Positions 10,244-20,930 of a DNA stretch of 64,000 nt are shown in pieces. The DNA lies in contig CM042548.1 in NCBI GenBank assembly GCA_023630585.1, forward strand, positions 16,022,527-16,086,526, given 5' to 3'. The translations under genes and the position numbers were made by a program. Each line of letters begins with the position of its first letter. Position 1 is the stretch's first letter. This DNA comes from Cranoglanis bouderius. Taxonomy: Eukaryota > Chordata > Actinopteri > Siluriformes > Cranoglanididae. The notes below the pieces were generated by a model, which worked only from the letters and a program-made list of their open reading frames with translations, was not told the origin of the DNA and ran no database searches.

Positions 10244-10251
10244 AAAAAAAA
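10244..10251 (-). other. T8 run at the first gag frame break
   Basis: In coding sense eight T precede ACAGG. The upstream frame (from the ATG at 10379) and the downstream Gag frame differ by exactly -1 across this run, so either one T has been lost or slippage on T-TTT-TTA could join them. Confidence 0.5.
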
Positions 10252-10396
10252 TAACTGGGGTGCCACGAGACGCCGTCATAGGCGGTAGGAGGCGGAACAC
10301 AGGCCCAAAAAGAAATAGAATCCAGGAGGGGAACAAAAAGTGGGGCGCGGTTATCCAGAAGTTTCGCCGCTGCATCCATGTTTTGGCAGAGTATTC

Positions 10397-11125
10397 TGTT
10401 ACGTAAACTGGAGGAAGGGGAGTCAGGATGCATGCACAGGGGAAATGTCAGTTTATTTGGAACGAGTTATTCAAAAAATAAAGGAAAAACAAAAAACACC
10501 AAACCATAATCCATTGAAAGAAAAAAGCAGCAATAATCCAAAATGAGATAATCCTTCACGAATGAGGCAGTAATCCATAAAGCAGTAATTCATGGGCAGA
10601 AAACAAAACAAAAGGAACAAACACGCAAGGCAAGGAGGTGGTATGGGAACCACGAAGTTAAAGAATACGAACTATGAACGGGTATCTATGGTCTGGGAAC
10701 CATGAACTACGAGCGAGAGAATATAGAAAAGAAATCGGCTTAGCGCAAATACACATACGAAATCTAAACTATTCAACTTTAACTCTAATACTCCACAAGG
10801 AAGCGGAAACAGAGCGGGGTTTTTAAACACACACAAATCATTGACACCTGAAACTCATCATGACACTCAATGAACAAGAACCAATAAAAATAAGGAGGCT
10901 GAGACATGACACAAACCAAAACATAAGCACATGGTATAACACGGGAGGCGGAGACATGACGTGAACAAAAACAAACGCACATGGCAAAGAAAACAAACAT
11001 GAGTTTATTAATGAAACAGTCCAGAGCTTTTTATGAATAGCGCTGACATGCGCTCAGTGGAATGTGGAAGTACGCTGCCCCGCTAGCCTCCGCTAGCTTC
11101 ATAGCGAGAGAGAGGGAACCTAACA
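10397..11125 (-). repeat. 5' LTR (729 bp)
   Basis: Plus-strand ends TGTTACGTAAACTGG and GAACCTAACA match the other LTR. About 35 extra bases near 10875-10915 contain GAGGCTGAGACATGAC, a second copy of the nearby GAGGCGGAGACATGAC, so the length difference is a local duplication or its loss. In sense, a TTTAAAAACCCC motif near 10818-10830 could serve as a TATA-like element. Confidence 0.92.
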
Positions 11126-11130
11126 ATATG
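11126..11130. other. Target-site duplication ATATG, right copy
   Basis: Exact repeat of 7402-7406. Confidence 0.9.
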
Positions 11131-11837
11131 TAAATGACTACTTATATAACATAAAATAAATGACATATAGAGGGAAACAAATAGGGGATGCTAACTAATA
11201 ATTAGTTATATGAACGAATGAATATAGAAGTTGAGTGCACGCCACTCTTTTTTTGAGGAAAAACAACTGATTTATATGACAATTTATTTACACTAAAAGA
11301 ACTGAAATGTTAAAATGGAAAATATTGGTGTATGATGCAACAATAATCAATAATCCAATAATATAACTAAAAATGACCCCAGACCTTTTTTGTAAAAAGG
11401 CCTTAAATTTGTATTCTGGCAGAGTTAAACAGCTAAGAGGTGTCAACTATTACAACTGACAGGATCCAAAAACTGTTCTGAAGATCCAGAAGAGTTTGGA
11501 AACAATCGTAAAGAGCTTAGGATGGGAAAACAGGTTATTACTGTAGCATGACCATAAGTTGGGCATACATTTAGAAAGGGGTATATAAAGGGCTGAATTC
11601 TGAAAAAATGCTGGTGTTGACCAGATTTGGTTTTTACATATTCTGACACATTTCACCAAAATGATGTTTTAATCTTTCCTAGGTTCATGTTGTGTAAGGA
11701 GCCAATTTAACAAACACAGTGGTATAAACAGTCAGTCTGCTTAAAGTTGTTTCAAACCTCGCTAGCTAAGTAGGATTTCCTCACTCATGCTTTGATCAAG
11801 TTGTTGGATAGCTATGTGCAATACAGTGACATGGACA
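11131..11837. other. Intergenic DNA, nothing recognised
   Basis: AT-rich. The stretch 11440-11660 (AACTGTTCTGAAGATCCAGAAG) resembles transposon-derived DNA in texture, but I cannot assign it. Confidence 0.4.
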
Positions 11838-12140
11838 TTAAAGGAATAGTTCACCAAAAAATAAATATTCTGTCATCATTACTCATCCTCATGTCGTTCC
11901 AAACCTGTATGCATTTCTTTCTTCTGTGGAACACACACACAAAAAAAAGATATTTTGAAGAATGTTGGTAACCAAACAGTTTTGGTGCCCAATGACGTCC
12001 ATTGCATGTACAAAAAAAAAAAAAAAAAAAAAAAAAAAAACACTGAGACATTTCATATGAAAGTCAGTCATACAGTTTTGGAACAATATGAGGGTGAGTA
12101 AATGATAGAATTTTCATTTTTGGGTGAACTATCCCTTTAA
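11838..12140. mobile_element. TTAA-flanked palindromic MITE
   Basis: Ends are TTAAAGGAATAGTTCACCAAAAA and its complement TTTTTGGGTGAACTATCCCTTTAA. The terminal inverted repeats extend inward (CATCCTCATGTCGTTCCAAACCTGTATG against CATACAGTTTTGGAACAATATGAGGGTGAG). This is a well-known kind of fish MITE, and TTAA flanks suggest piggyBac-like mobilisation. The centre holds a pure A run (12010-12040) where longer copies are more palindromic. Confidence 0.9.
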
Positions 12141-13363
12141 TTCTGATCAGTTTGTAATCAAAATGTCTATGATGCTCCTGTGCCATCAGATCATCATCAA
12201 AACAGAGAAGAATGAAGACTCAATCATGATTATTTCCGCACTGAGTTAAGAGTCGACGATGAGGCTCATGTTGTGACTTTTACCTCAGGTGATGATGTTG
12301 ATAATTGAAGTGAGAACTGATTTCCCATTCTGAACTGATCATTCTTTGAAATTTAGTAGTATTGTTATTTTTCCATAAGTAGATTATGTCATGAATTCAG
12401 TGGAATGAATTTTTTAAAAATGTGAAGTTCTCTCTTTTCATTTATGGGGGACTTTAAAATCCTTCTGCTTGAGATACAATACATGCTGAAGGGAAACATA
12501 TTTCAGCTTCAACATATTGTAGTTTTTAGAACTATATATAGTAGCCGTCTCACAGATCCTTTTACCAATACGCTCTACTAAATAAGTGCACAAACAAAAA
12601 GATCCCATGTTTTTCCAAAAGGATAGATATCTAATTACTGCTATGATGCACCAGGAGCTGGAAGTGAGGCATTGTGGTAGTTATTAGGCTCTGTGTTTAT
12701 GTCACAGGCCACAATGAGGACAGATGAGAGCCTCGGCTCCACCCCATCCATTCGCCCATGGGGGCCTGCGGAATTGGGAAATGGCAGGCTATGACAATGT
12801 CTCTATTAGGAGTGATGGAGAGTGTGTCAGGGCTAGAGCTTTATTAACGGCCGGGCTGCTCTGCAGCGGCACACTGGCGAGTGAGTAATGCCACTCAGCC
12901 AGGCTCCCCACACCTTTTAAAGTACACCCACACCCCGCTGCTTTAATTTCCAGCAAAAGGCGGAAGGTCATCCGTTTTGATTCGTATCAAAATATAGGAA
13001 CAAATGATTCCTTTCAATTACCAGTGGCCTTCAAGAGCATATGGTAAAAGCATATGACAAAAAAGGTAGGAGGATTTCCTGCTGAAATATTGCTGAATGA
13101 TCTCTCACCGAGTGCAGATGCCGCACTACACTGATGCTATCACATAATGTCCTACATACATGTGACATATAGTTTAACTAATAAATTTACCTAGGAAAAT
13201 ACCACCGGATGGAAGGACTGGGATAACTTTCAGTGATAACTATATTCATATTTCACACGGTGACCAACCGAGCAGGCAACCTGTCAATCAGGAGAGCTCC
13301 GGAACTCTCCGCTGACATTCAGTGCCCTTTTCACATTTTCTCTAGGGATGGAAAAGAATAAAT
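12141..13363. other. Intergenic block, candidate conserved non-coding DNA at 12640-13020
   Basis: 12640-13020 is markedly richer in G+C than its surroundings and carries no repeat (for example CCCATGGGGGCCTGCGGAATTG). Frames are short and unrecognisable. Regulatory function is a guess from composition. Confidence 0.35.
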
Positions 13364-13426
<63 letters not shown>

Positions 13427-13430
13427 ACGC
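13364..13430. repeat. (CA)n microsatellite
   Basis: Near-pure CA run with one GC interruption. Confidence 0.97.
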
Positions 13431-13860
13431 ACTGCACTGACCCAGAACTCATAAGGCCAAAGACGAAGGACGGACTGGTACAGATTCATCACCTTGCTTC
13501 TATGCAAATCGATTATGACACCCTCCGTCTGCCAAAAGCAGGCTTGACATTTGAAATTAGGGATGAATAGAGCCATGAAAAAGGACATCATAAACAATTA
13601 TTAAAATGCAGAGGCAAATTGATGCAGTGTACAATCGCAGAGGTCATGCAAATCATTAAAAAAAATATAATAATTAAAAGTGCAAAAGCAAAACAATAAT
13701 AAAAAAGTATAGTATAGCTACAAGTCACAAAAACAGTTTTCTACTATACACTATACTGTATATGTAGTTCTGAAAAGGACAGACTATTCTGAAAAATGAA
13801 ATATGTTTCACTTTTATGGTTCTAGCATTTTAAAATCTGGTTACCGCTAGTGAAAAGTGA
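13431..13860. other. Intergenic DNA
   Basis: 13440-13560 looks unique and balanced in composition; 13650-13850 is AT-rich. No gene recognised. Confidence 0.45.
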
Positions 13861-13861
13861 G

Positions 13862-14165
13862 AAAACTTTAAACATTTCATTGCAGTTCCACTGCAAGACC
13901 CCGGGATCTGATCAATTGATCTGTAAACTTTTTGCATATTTAGACGAAACTTGGTAGCTGTCATCACCAGCATGCCCTGAGGGTACCTGCACAGTTTTGG
14001 CGCAGCACCACCTAGTGGTCACGAGATATGAAAAAAATGGCTAATTTTAACTTCTGAACAGTTTGTCATAAAATCATGACCTTGCTAAAACCATACTTGC
14101 TTATTTCCTTACTTTGCCTCTTTTGTGCTTGGCCCCTTAATTGCTGCTTGCAGCTATGTTTGTAT
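13862..14165. repeat. Probable dispersed fish repeat
   Basis: Contains CACCACCTAGTGGTCACGAGATATG, and near its right end CTTGGCCCCTTAATTGCTGCTTGCAGCTATG. I associate these phrases with an interspersed repeat common in teleost genomes. Boundaries and class are uncertain. Confidence 0.45.
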
Positions 14166-14219
14166 TTTGTTACTATACATAAGTTTTACTTTGCTGTTTT
14201 ATACTTTACTTAAGTATTA

Positions 14220-14512
14220 TTGAAATTGAGTACTTGGACTCATACTTACTTACATTTCCAAGACTCCAAATTCCCCAGATCTCAATCCGATCTGTGGGAT
14301 ATGCTGGACAAACAATTCCGATCCATGGAGGCCCCACCTTGCAACATACAGGACTTAAAGGATCTCCTGCTAACGTCTTGGTGCCAGATACCACAGCACA
14401 CCTTCAGAGGTCTTGTGGAGTCCATGCCTCGACGGGTCAGAGCTGTTTTGGTGGCACAAGGGGGACCTACACAATATTAGGCAGGTGGTTTTAATGTTAT
14501 GGCTGATCAGTG
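14220..14512 (+). mobile_element. 3' end of a Tc1-like element (family T2)
   Basis: The frame 14262-14480 encodes the C-terminal end of a Tc1 transposase (SDLWDMLDKQ, then SWCQIPQHTF, ESMPRRVRAVLVAQGG, then stop). It is followed by the right inverted repeat TTTTAATGTTATGGCTGATCAGTG ending at 14512 next to TA. The upstream DDE core is missing, so this is a truncated remnant. The matching left end of the same family is at 25493. Confidence 0.85.
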
Positions 14513-14658
14513 TATATGTAGATATGTCAAAGCGTACTATTGGCAGAAAAAACTAAATTTTGATCAAAACCTGATTTCTTTTCTCCATTTTCCCAGACTG
14601 CAACATGTTTTTTTTATGTTTCATGTATTCATGTATATGCATGTATACTATATATATA

Positions 14659-14858
14659 CAGGTGCATCTCAATAAATTAGAATGTTGTGGAAAAGTTCAT
14701 TTATTTCAGTAATTCAACTCAAATTGTGAAACTCGTGTATTAAATAAATTCAATGCATACAGACTGAAGTAGTTTAAGTCTTTGTTCTTTTAATTGTGAT
14801 GATTTTTGCTCACATTTAACAAAAACCCACCAATTCACTATCTCAACAAATTAGAATA
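14659..14858 (+). repeat. Tc1 T1 left terminal inverted repeat
   Basis: Pairs with 15964-16164. The inner end TCTCAACAAATTAGAATA partly repeats the outer end TCTCAATAAATTAGAATG, giving the direct-repeat pair expected for transposase binding. Confidence 0.93.
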
Positions 14859-14937
14859 CTTCATAAGACCAATAAAAAAAACATTTTTAGTGAATTGTTG
14901 GCCTTCTGGAAAGTATGTTCATTTACTGTACATGTAC

Positions 14938-15901
14938 TCAATACTTGGTAGGGGCTCCTTTTGCTTTAATTACTGCCTCAATTCGGCGTGGCATGGAGGT
15001 GATCAGTTTGTGGCACTGCTGAGGTGCTATGGAAGCCCAGGTTTCTTTGACAGTGGCCTTCAGCTCATCTGCATTTTTTGGTCTCTTGTTTCTCATTTTC
15101 CTCTTGACAATACCCCATAGATTCTCTATGGGGTTCAGGTCTGGTGAGTTTGCTGGCCAGTCAAGCACACCAACACCATGGTCATTTAACCAACTTTTGG
15201 TGCTTTTGGCAGTGTGGGCAGGTGCCAAATCCTGCTGGAAAATGAAATCAGCATCTTCAAAATGCTGGTCAGTGAAGGAAGCATGAAGTGCTCCAAAATT
15301 TCTTGGTAAACGGGTGCAGTGACTTTGGTTTTCAAAAAACACAATGGACCAACACCAGCAGATGACATTGCACCCCAAATCATCACAGACTGTGGAAACT
15401 TAACACTGGACTTCAAGCAACTTGGGCTATGAGCTTCTCCACCCTTCCTCCAGACTCTAGGACCTTGGTTTCCAAATGAAATACAAAACTTGCTCTCATC
15501 TGAAAAGAGGACTTTGGACCACTGGGCAACAGTCCAGTTCTTCTTCTCCTTAGCCCAGGTAAGACACCTCTGACATTGTCTGTGGTTCAGGAGTGGCTTA
15601 ACAAGAGGAATACGACAACTGTAGCCAAATTCCTGACACGTCTGTGTGTGGTGGCTCTTGATGCCTTGACCCCAGCCTCAGTCCATTGCTTGTGACGTTC
15701 ACTCAAATGCTTGAATCGATTTTGCTTGACAATCCTCATAAGGCTGCGGTTCTCTCGGTTGGTTGTGCATCTTTTTCTTCCACACTTTTTCCTTCCACTC
15801 AACTTTCTGTTAACATGCTTGGATACAGCACTCTGTGAACAGCCAGCTAATTTGGCAGTGAATGTTTGTGATTTACCTAGTGAACCAAAGTGAGAGACCA
15901 T
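14938..15901 (-). pseudogene. Tc1 transposase pseudogene with two frameshifts
   Basis: The N-terminal part (15587-15901) has paired helix-turn-helix DNA-binding features (TAKLAGCSQSAVSKH near residue 15; KKCGRKRCTT). The frame then shifts near 15630, where one base appears lost. The catalytic part resumes with FSDESKF (first Asp, about 15500) and MIWGAMSS, shifts again near 15275, and continues to the end with FIFQQDLAPAHTA (second Asp) and DLNPIENLWG (final Glu), the DD34E arrangement, ending at 14938. All three catalytic acids are still encoded, so decay is slight. Product when intact: cut-and-paste transposase acting in the nucleus at TA sites. Confidence 0.93.
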
Positions 15902-15963
15902 TTTGAAGGCTCAGGAAACCTTTGCAGATGTTTTGAGTTGATTAGCTGATTGGCATGTCACCA

Positions 15964-16164
15964 TATTCTAATTTGTTGAGATAGTGAATTGGTGGGTTTT
16001 TGTTAAATGTGAGCCCAAATCATCACAATTAAAAGAACCAAAGACTTAAACTACTTCAGTCTGTGTGCACTGAATTTATTTAATACACGAGTTTCACAAT
16101 TTGAGTTGAATTACTGAAATAAATGAACTTTTCCACAACATTCTAATTTATTGAGATGCACCTG
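15964..16164 (-). repeat. Tc1 T1 right terminal inverted repeat
   Basis: Reverse complement of 14659-14858 with few mismatches; ends at 16164 followed by TA. Confidence 0.93.
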
Positions 16165-16166
16165 TA

Positions 16167-16820
16167 TATATGTATAAACAGCTCAGATATGCAACTGTTT
16201 GGTGCTTATCAAATGAAACCCTGTCCCATGAACCCTGTCTAGTCCTTACTTTTAATCTCCTTAAATGATCAGACCTTCACTGCCTTGTTTATGCTTAGAG
16301 CCTTGTCATCCTTGAGCTTTTCTTTTCTAATCTGTGTCCTAGAGGAAAGAAAAAAACAACATAAAACATCAAGGCCTTATCTATTTCAGTCCATTTTCCT
16401 CTTTATTTCAGTTCTCATAATCTGCCATGATGTGAGTTTATCCTTAATGTGATGCTCTCAGCTATAGCACTCGGCGCTGATAATAAAAGGTTGCAGGTAA
16501 ACGATGGGCGCGTTGGACGACTGTGAAGGTTACAGCATTGATATAGCACCTTTTCTGGGTTTGCTGTAAACAATGTGAATAATCACCGAGCTGACGGCTT
16601 TGGATATGGTTTACCGCACCTTCCCTGGATGTTACTGTATAATGCAGTTTTTTCTTCAACGCTTAAAAATAGACAGCATGGTCAGTTTGGAAATGGGATT
16701 GCTTCCCCGGTTGGATCCGTTCCCTTTCTCTCATGACTCATTAGCACTAATGACTCGAGCCGGCTGCATGAAACATGAACAGATGACCGGTGATTAATGA
16801 TGATCTCTCGCTCCATTCTC

Positions 16821-16868
<48 letters not shown>

Positions 16869-17154
16869 GGGAAAGGTCAAGGTTGCTTTTACGTGTGGAA
16901 GTATGGAGCGTAGTAAAAATGGGCCAAGATGGAGTGCACACACAAAAGAAAAAAGTACACGGATGTAAACACAGCCTCATGTGCATACCTAAGTGGAATT
17001 TGGAAGCTGGTGGAACTCTGGTTGCGGTTTCAGTTAGATCTTACTCCACATACAGAAATATATGCCAGAAGTAGATTGGGCATATCTGTAATAGCAGACT
17101 CTATATTTTTATATAACAAGAATTAGTACTTTAGAGGTTCAAAATAAATACCTT
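16167..17154. other. Intergenic DNA with (GT)n
   Basis: 16440-16800 is non-repetitive and balanced in composition (CACTCGGCGCTGATAATAAAAG). A (GT)n tract lies at 16825-16865. Frames across the GT run on either strand are artefacts. No host exon recognised. Confidence 0.5.
16825..16865. repeat. (GT)n microsatellite
   Basis: Pure TG dinucleotide run followed by GGGGGG. Confidence 0.97.
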
Positions 17155-17395
17155 AGCATGGCTACCTGACAGCTCCAGTGTCCTGGGATTGATCCTGATC
17201 TTGGGTTACTGTTTGTTTAAAGTTTCACTTGTTCTCCGTGTGTCCAAGTGGGTTTCCTCTAGGTTCCTTGGTTTCCTCCCAAACAAATGCTAGCAGGTGG
17301 ATTGGCTATGCTAAATTGCCCCTAAGTGTTAATGTGTGTGCTTGGTGTCCTGCAATTAACTGGAAGCTGATACTTCTGGTTCATCACCTCTAGGG
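17155..17395 (+). repeat. SINE-2 copy, head and body
   Basis: Head: CTGGGATTGATCCTGATCTTGGGTTACTG, with a B-box-like GGATTGATCC. Then TTCTCCGTGTGTCC, GGTTTCCTCC and GGTGGATTGGCTATGCTAAATTGCCC. The tail is absent or very diverged. Confidence 0.65.
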
Positions 17396-18545
17396 TTTAT
17401 TTCCTTTTTTTTTGTTTTATTTCTTGGTCCAAATCTGCAACATACGTGGCGTTTCTGTAGAGCTACAGCTCTGTCCTTTGGTTCAGATTCAGCAGCTCAC
17501 ATCTATGAAAAATGCTGCAACCCAAAACACACAGTATGTTTGAGTCACTTCCAGCAATTGAGATGAATCAGAGTTGATTCACTTTCTCACTGCACCCGAG
17601 AGAACCTCACTGAAGAAGAAAACACACCAGGCGTCCATTCAAACACACAAAACATTCCTTAAAGTGTAACTTTCTGTGGAACAGAGCTGTACAGAAGTGC
17701 ACGGTGTTCATCACAAACTGATTTGTCAGTGTATCTGTTAGCGTTTGTTCAGCACTTTGTTCTCAATATGGCCGACAAATGGAGGCTGACTTGTCATTCC
17801 GCCCATGTTCTGATCTTCCCTTTGCGAATCTGCCTCAGTGTGCAGAACTGTCACGGGCGAAGCCTTCTTCATGAACGTCCTCGGCGCTCGGAGCATGCAT
17901 ATTCAAATGCGAGGAAAGACTGATTGGTTAATTATGATTCAGTCAGAAAGAATTTGCTGCACAGGAGTAAGAAGGATGGTCGTGCCTACCAAGATGTGTT
18001 TAAACAGTCCAACCAGCATCATGTAGGTCTGTTTTAATCTAGCCTTCTCGTTTCACTGTCAGAAGCCCTGTGCCTTACCGACGACCCATCAGCACACGTG
18101 AGAAAGCGAAGCGTTTATGTTTAGACAATGTTTGGAGAGCCAGAGGGGAAAGAACAACCTATATTAAATGTGCGGGAAGGTTACCACTGTCCTTTTAAAC
18201 TCCTCAAAGTCTTGATCAGTAAAATGCTTTGCTTCCAGCTAGGGCTATTTTTACCAACAGAGAGCAGAGCGAGTGAACATGAAGTGCACATTTTAATCGG
18301 TGTAGACTTCTAGTGGTACTGCTTGTTGTCATGGCTGTTGAACATCTCTGTTGTTGCAGGAACAAAAAATTGGCAGCGGTTCCTGGTTAACTGCCAGCTT
18401 CTGAGAGCGAGATCCTGTGTGATGTGTGTGGTAATTAGGGATGGGATTATCTACCAGTCTGATGGTATACCATGACAAGGGAATCTGAAATAATTGTATT
18501 TTTAATGGGATGCTATATACTATGTCATGCTATATGGTGATTGTA
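17396..18545. other. Intergenic DNA, apparently single copy
   Basis: 17440-18330 contains balanced, non-repetitive sequence with short unremarkable frames (for example 17723-17923 and 17838-18026) that match no family I know. Confidence 0.4.
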
Positions 18546-18547
18546 TT

Positions 18548-18746
18548 TTTTCATTCATTTAAAATTCCATAATGTTAAAACAAGTTAGTTCCTGTTATCA
18601 CCTACATTATAACAGCTAACAATCTCTCAACTCAACAGTCGCTCTCTTTTTCTCTCTTGAAGTTATTAAGGCAAAAACAAAAATGCAGAGAAAACTTAAA
18701 ATTACAGGTTAAACTTTCACTGTTACAAAGCACTGACACTGGCCCA
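18548..18746 (-). repeat. Repeat A fragment, reverse orientation
   Basis: Contains the reversed family blocks TTCCATAATGTTAAAACAAGTTAGTTCCTGTTATCACC, ATTATAACAGCTA and TCTCTTGAAGTTATTAAGG. It stops at GCACTGACACTGG, where the 62-bp minisatellite begins. Confidence 0.7.
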
Positions 18747-19420
18747 CTCCACAGACAAACCCAAACACTCCCACCTGCTCCTGAAATAATTCTGACCAAT
18801 CCCATCCACTCTGCAGACACACTTGACCAATCCCATCTGATCTTGAAGGAATCCCATCTGCTTCCCAAGGAATCCTGACCAATCTCACCCACACCACAGA
18901 CCCTCTTCGCCAATCTCATCTGCTCCCAAAGTAATTCTGACCAGTCTCACCCGCTCCACAGACACTCTTGACCGATCCCATATGCTCGTGAAAGAATTCT
19001 GACCAATCATGCCCAATCCACAGACACTCCTGAAAAATCCCACCTGCTCCCAAATGAATTCTCACCAATCCTATCCACTATGTAGATACTCTTCACCAAT
19101 CATATCCCCCAAGGAATCCTGAGCAATCTCACCCACTCCACAGCCCCTCTTCACCAATCTCATCAAAGTATTTTGACTAAACCCACCCATTCCACAGACA
19201 CTCCTGATCAATACGTTCTACTCCTGAAGGAATATTGACCAATCCTGCCCACTTGACAGACACTCTTGATCAATTCAGCCTGCTCCCAAAGTAATTCTGA
19301 CCAATCCCCCTATTCCACAGACACTATTGACCAATCCTGTACACCCCTGAAGGACCAATCATGCCAATCCCAAAGACACTCTTGACCAATCCTATAGAAT
19401 GTTTGACCAATCCTGCCTGC
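18747..19420. repeat. 62-bp minisatellite, about 11 units
   Basis: The landmark CCACAGACACTC recurs at about 18749, 18812, 18894, 18957, 19019, 19081, 19139, 19192, 19255, 19312 and 19369, a spacing near 62 with a few indels. Each unit has two GACCAATC-type motifs. Units are clearly diverged, so the array is old. The frames on both strands here are artefacts. Confidence 0.9.
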
Positions 19421-20404
19421 TCCTGTGGAAACTATGAACAATCCCTTGCACTCTTGAACAGTTTTTTTTTGTTTTGTTTTGTTTTGTAGTGACCTTGACC
19501 AGGGTAAGCCTAATACTGAAGATGACTGAATGAAAGAATGAAGGAATAAAGCCATGTCCATGCCATGTTAATCAAAGTGGCCTTTCTTCATATCTAACTT
19601 CCTGCTCCTGTGATTTTTTTTTTGTTACATCCAATGGGATCCCGGTCCCGATGCACTCTAATATCATGCATTTTCTCATGTATTAGTTGATATGTATTAA
19701 ATGAAACGTGAAGCTGTGGCATCGCAAAATACAGAATGACTGTGGTCCATGTTAAAACTCATCAGAGATGAGAAGGATTTCATTCTCAATCATGCCACTG
19801 TATTATTGGACATGCCTTCACACACCAAATGGAGAATATTAAATAAAACTGAAGCACAATCACATGCACTGGCTCGTTTCCTGACAAGACAGGAAAAAAA
19901 TGAAGAGGAGATCTGAGAGCTCATTATTTGAAATTCAGTGGCGGCTCTGCTGAGTGCAGTCACGCGTTTGACACACCTCTGGCATTTTCCTAATTTCACT
20001 GTTGAGTGACCAGACTAACCAGATTTTCTGTTCAACACCCCTGGTGCAACACTCACCTGGAACAAATATCAGGAATAATTAAATAATCATCCTACCATCA
20101 TGGGTCTCGGAGGCGCTCTGCAGGCAGAGATGTCTATCGAACAGAAGGCATCTCGTGTAGTTAGGTATCATGCTGATAGCTCACTTAAAGATTTCAAATA
20201 TGCAAGGACTATCTCTGAAGTGCAGCCCAGACAAATTACCAGCTCTTCACCCTGTCATGTTCTGGTAGGATCAAAATGACCCATTTTAAATTTTAAAGTA
20301 GAAGTGAATTAATGCTAAAATCCTTTTTCCTAAAATGTTCCAACATATTACATAGACAGTGCTTAGTCCATTTAGATATGAGTAACAAAATGAAATAGAA
20401 GTGT
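19421..20404. other. Intergenic DNA with a short SINE-2 tail
   Basis: 19485-19555 (TGACCTTGACCAGGGTAAGC, then GAATGAAAGAATGAAGG) looks like a SINE-2 tail. 19560-20260 is apparently unique sequence with no recognised gene. Confidence 0.45.
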
Positions 20405-20930
20405 TTATTAATGTAGCAGGCATTTTAAGTAATGAATAAAACATTGTTATAGGAAAATAATCAACAATATGAAAGCTGATTATATTCGTCTAATAACATG
20501 TCCTGAAGTGTTATTCCGAATAAAGACTTCAGCAATTTGTCAACAATTACCATTTTAATTTATTAATACACAGCATGTACTTTTTATCCATTTATAGTTA
20601 CATTTAATATCGTGGAACATCTTAACATTATATCAGCTATAAACAGTCATTCCCTCTCCAGCCTGTCTTTTTTTCTCTCTCTTGAAGTTAATAAAAGAAA
20701 AGAAAAAAAAACGCAGCTTGGCATGTTACCTAGAAACCTAAAGTTGAAAACTACAGCTTTAACTCTTGCTGCAAAAGCACTGGCACTGGAGACTCCTTCT
20801 CTAAATGCTACATAAAGTTAGATATTGATGTATAACAACCAAATACAGCCATAACTGCTGTCAGAGCTGCTGTTAAAAATAAAAAAATAATAATCAATAC
20901 CTTTCAACCAATCAGATTTAAGAGTTCAAC
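20405..20930 (-). repeat. Repeat A copy, reverse, nearly full length
   Basis: Contains the terminal hairpin (GAATAAAACATTGTTATAGG...ATAATCAAC at 20436-20467, then GATTATATTCGTCTAATAACA...GAAGTGTTATTCC to 20520), the reversed internal blocks (TCTCTTGAAGTTAATAAAAG, GCACTGGCACTGGAGACTCC) and the family start reversed (CCAATCAGATTTAAGAGTTC, ending 20930). It is the best reverse reference copy here. Confidence 0.75.

Larger units (their letters stand above)
8104..10379 (-). pseudogene. Gag-like protein gene with captured C6H2 zinc finger, frameshifted
   Basis: The probable start ATG is at 10379-10377, 18 bases inside the 5' LTR boundary. The first frame closes at 10215. A second frame, open from 10266 down to 9094, carries a Gag-like capsid region (residues about 1-110, with RF-LL--L-G-A--W and a SFLDYYEGEW segment near 93-102), a C6H2 zinc finger (residues 117-160), four 26-residue acidic repeats (170-273) and 14-residue repeats. 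After a further frame change a serine- and proline-rich tail (8061-9041 frame) runs into the 3' LTR. The first break sits at an A8 run (10244-10251; T8 in sense) and another at about 9263-9270, where one 42-bp repeat lacks a base. The Gag assignment rests on position and composition; the finger is clear. As it stands the copy is broken, unless the T8 tract is a real -1 slippage site. Confidence 0.7.
7407..11125 (-). mobile_element. LTR retrotransposon with Gag-like ORF and no pol
   Basis: A 3.7-kb element is bounded by TG...CA long terminal repeats and a perfect 5-bp duplication. Coding sense is minus, so the 5' LTR is the right one (10397-11125). The internal region of about 2.3 kb encodes only a Gag-like protein; there is no protease, reverse transcriptase, RNase H or integrase signature. 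A 14-base G run (minus strand; 8107-8120) next to the 3' LTR fits a polypurine tract. No tRNA-type primer binding site beginning TGG is obvious next to the 5' LTR. It would have to be mobilised in trans. The clean duplication and similar LTRs suggest a fairly young insertion. Confidence 0.9.
14659..16164 (-). mobile_element. Nearly full-length Tc1/mariner transposon (family T1)
   Basis: A 1,506-bp element with about 200-bp terminal inverted repeats (14659-14858 and 15964-16164; ends CAGGTGCATCTCAATAAATTAGAA) is flanked by TA (14657-14658 and 16165-16166). The repeats agree closely, with a few differences such as GCATACAGACTG versus GTGCACAGACTG. Long repeats fit the IR/DR organisation of fish Tc1 elements. 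The single gene lies on the minus strand and carries two frameshifts. Confidence 0.95.

Noticed and set aside
18657..18919. Overlapping frames on both strands in the CCAATC minisatellite
   Set aside because: Open only because of repeat composition; both strands are open in the same interval.
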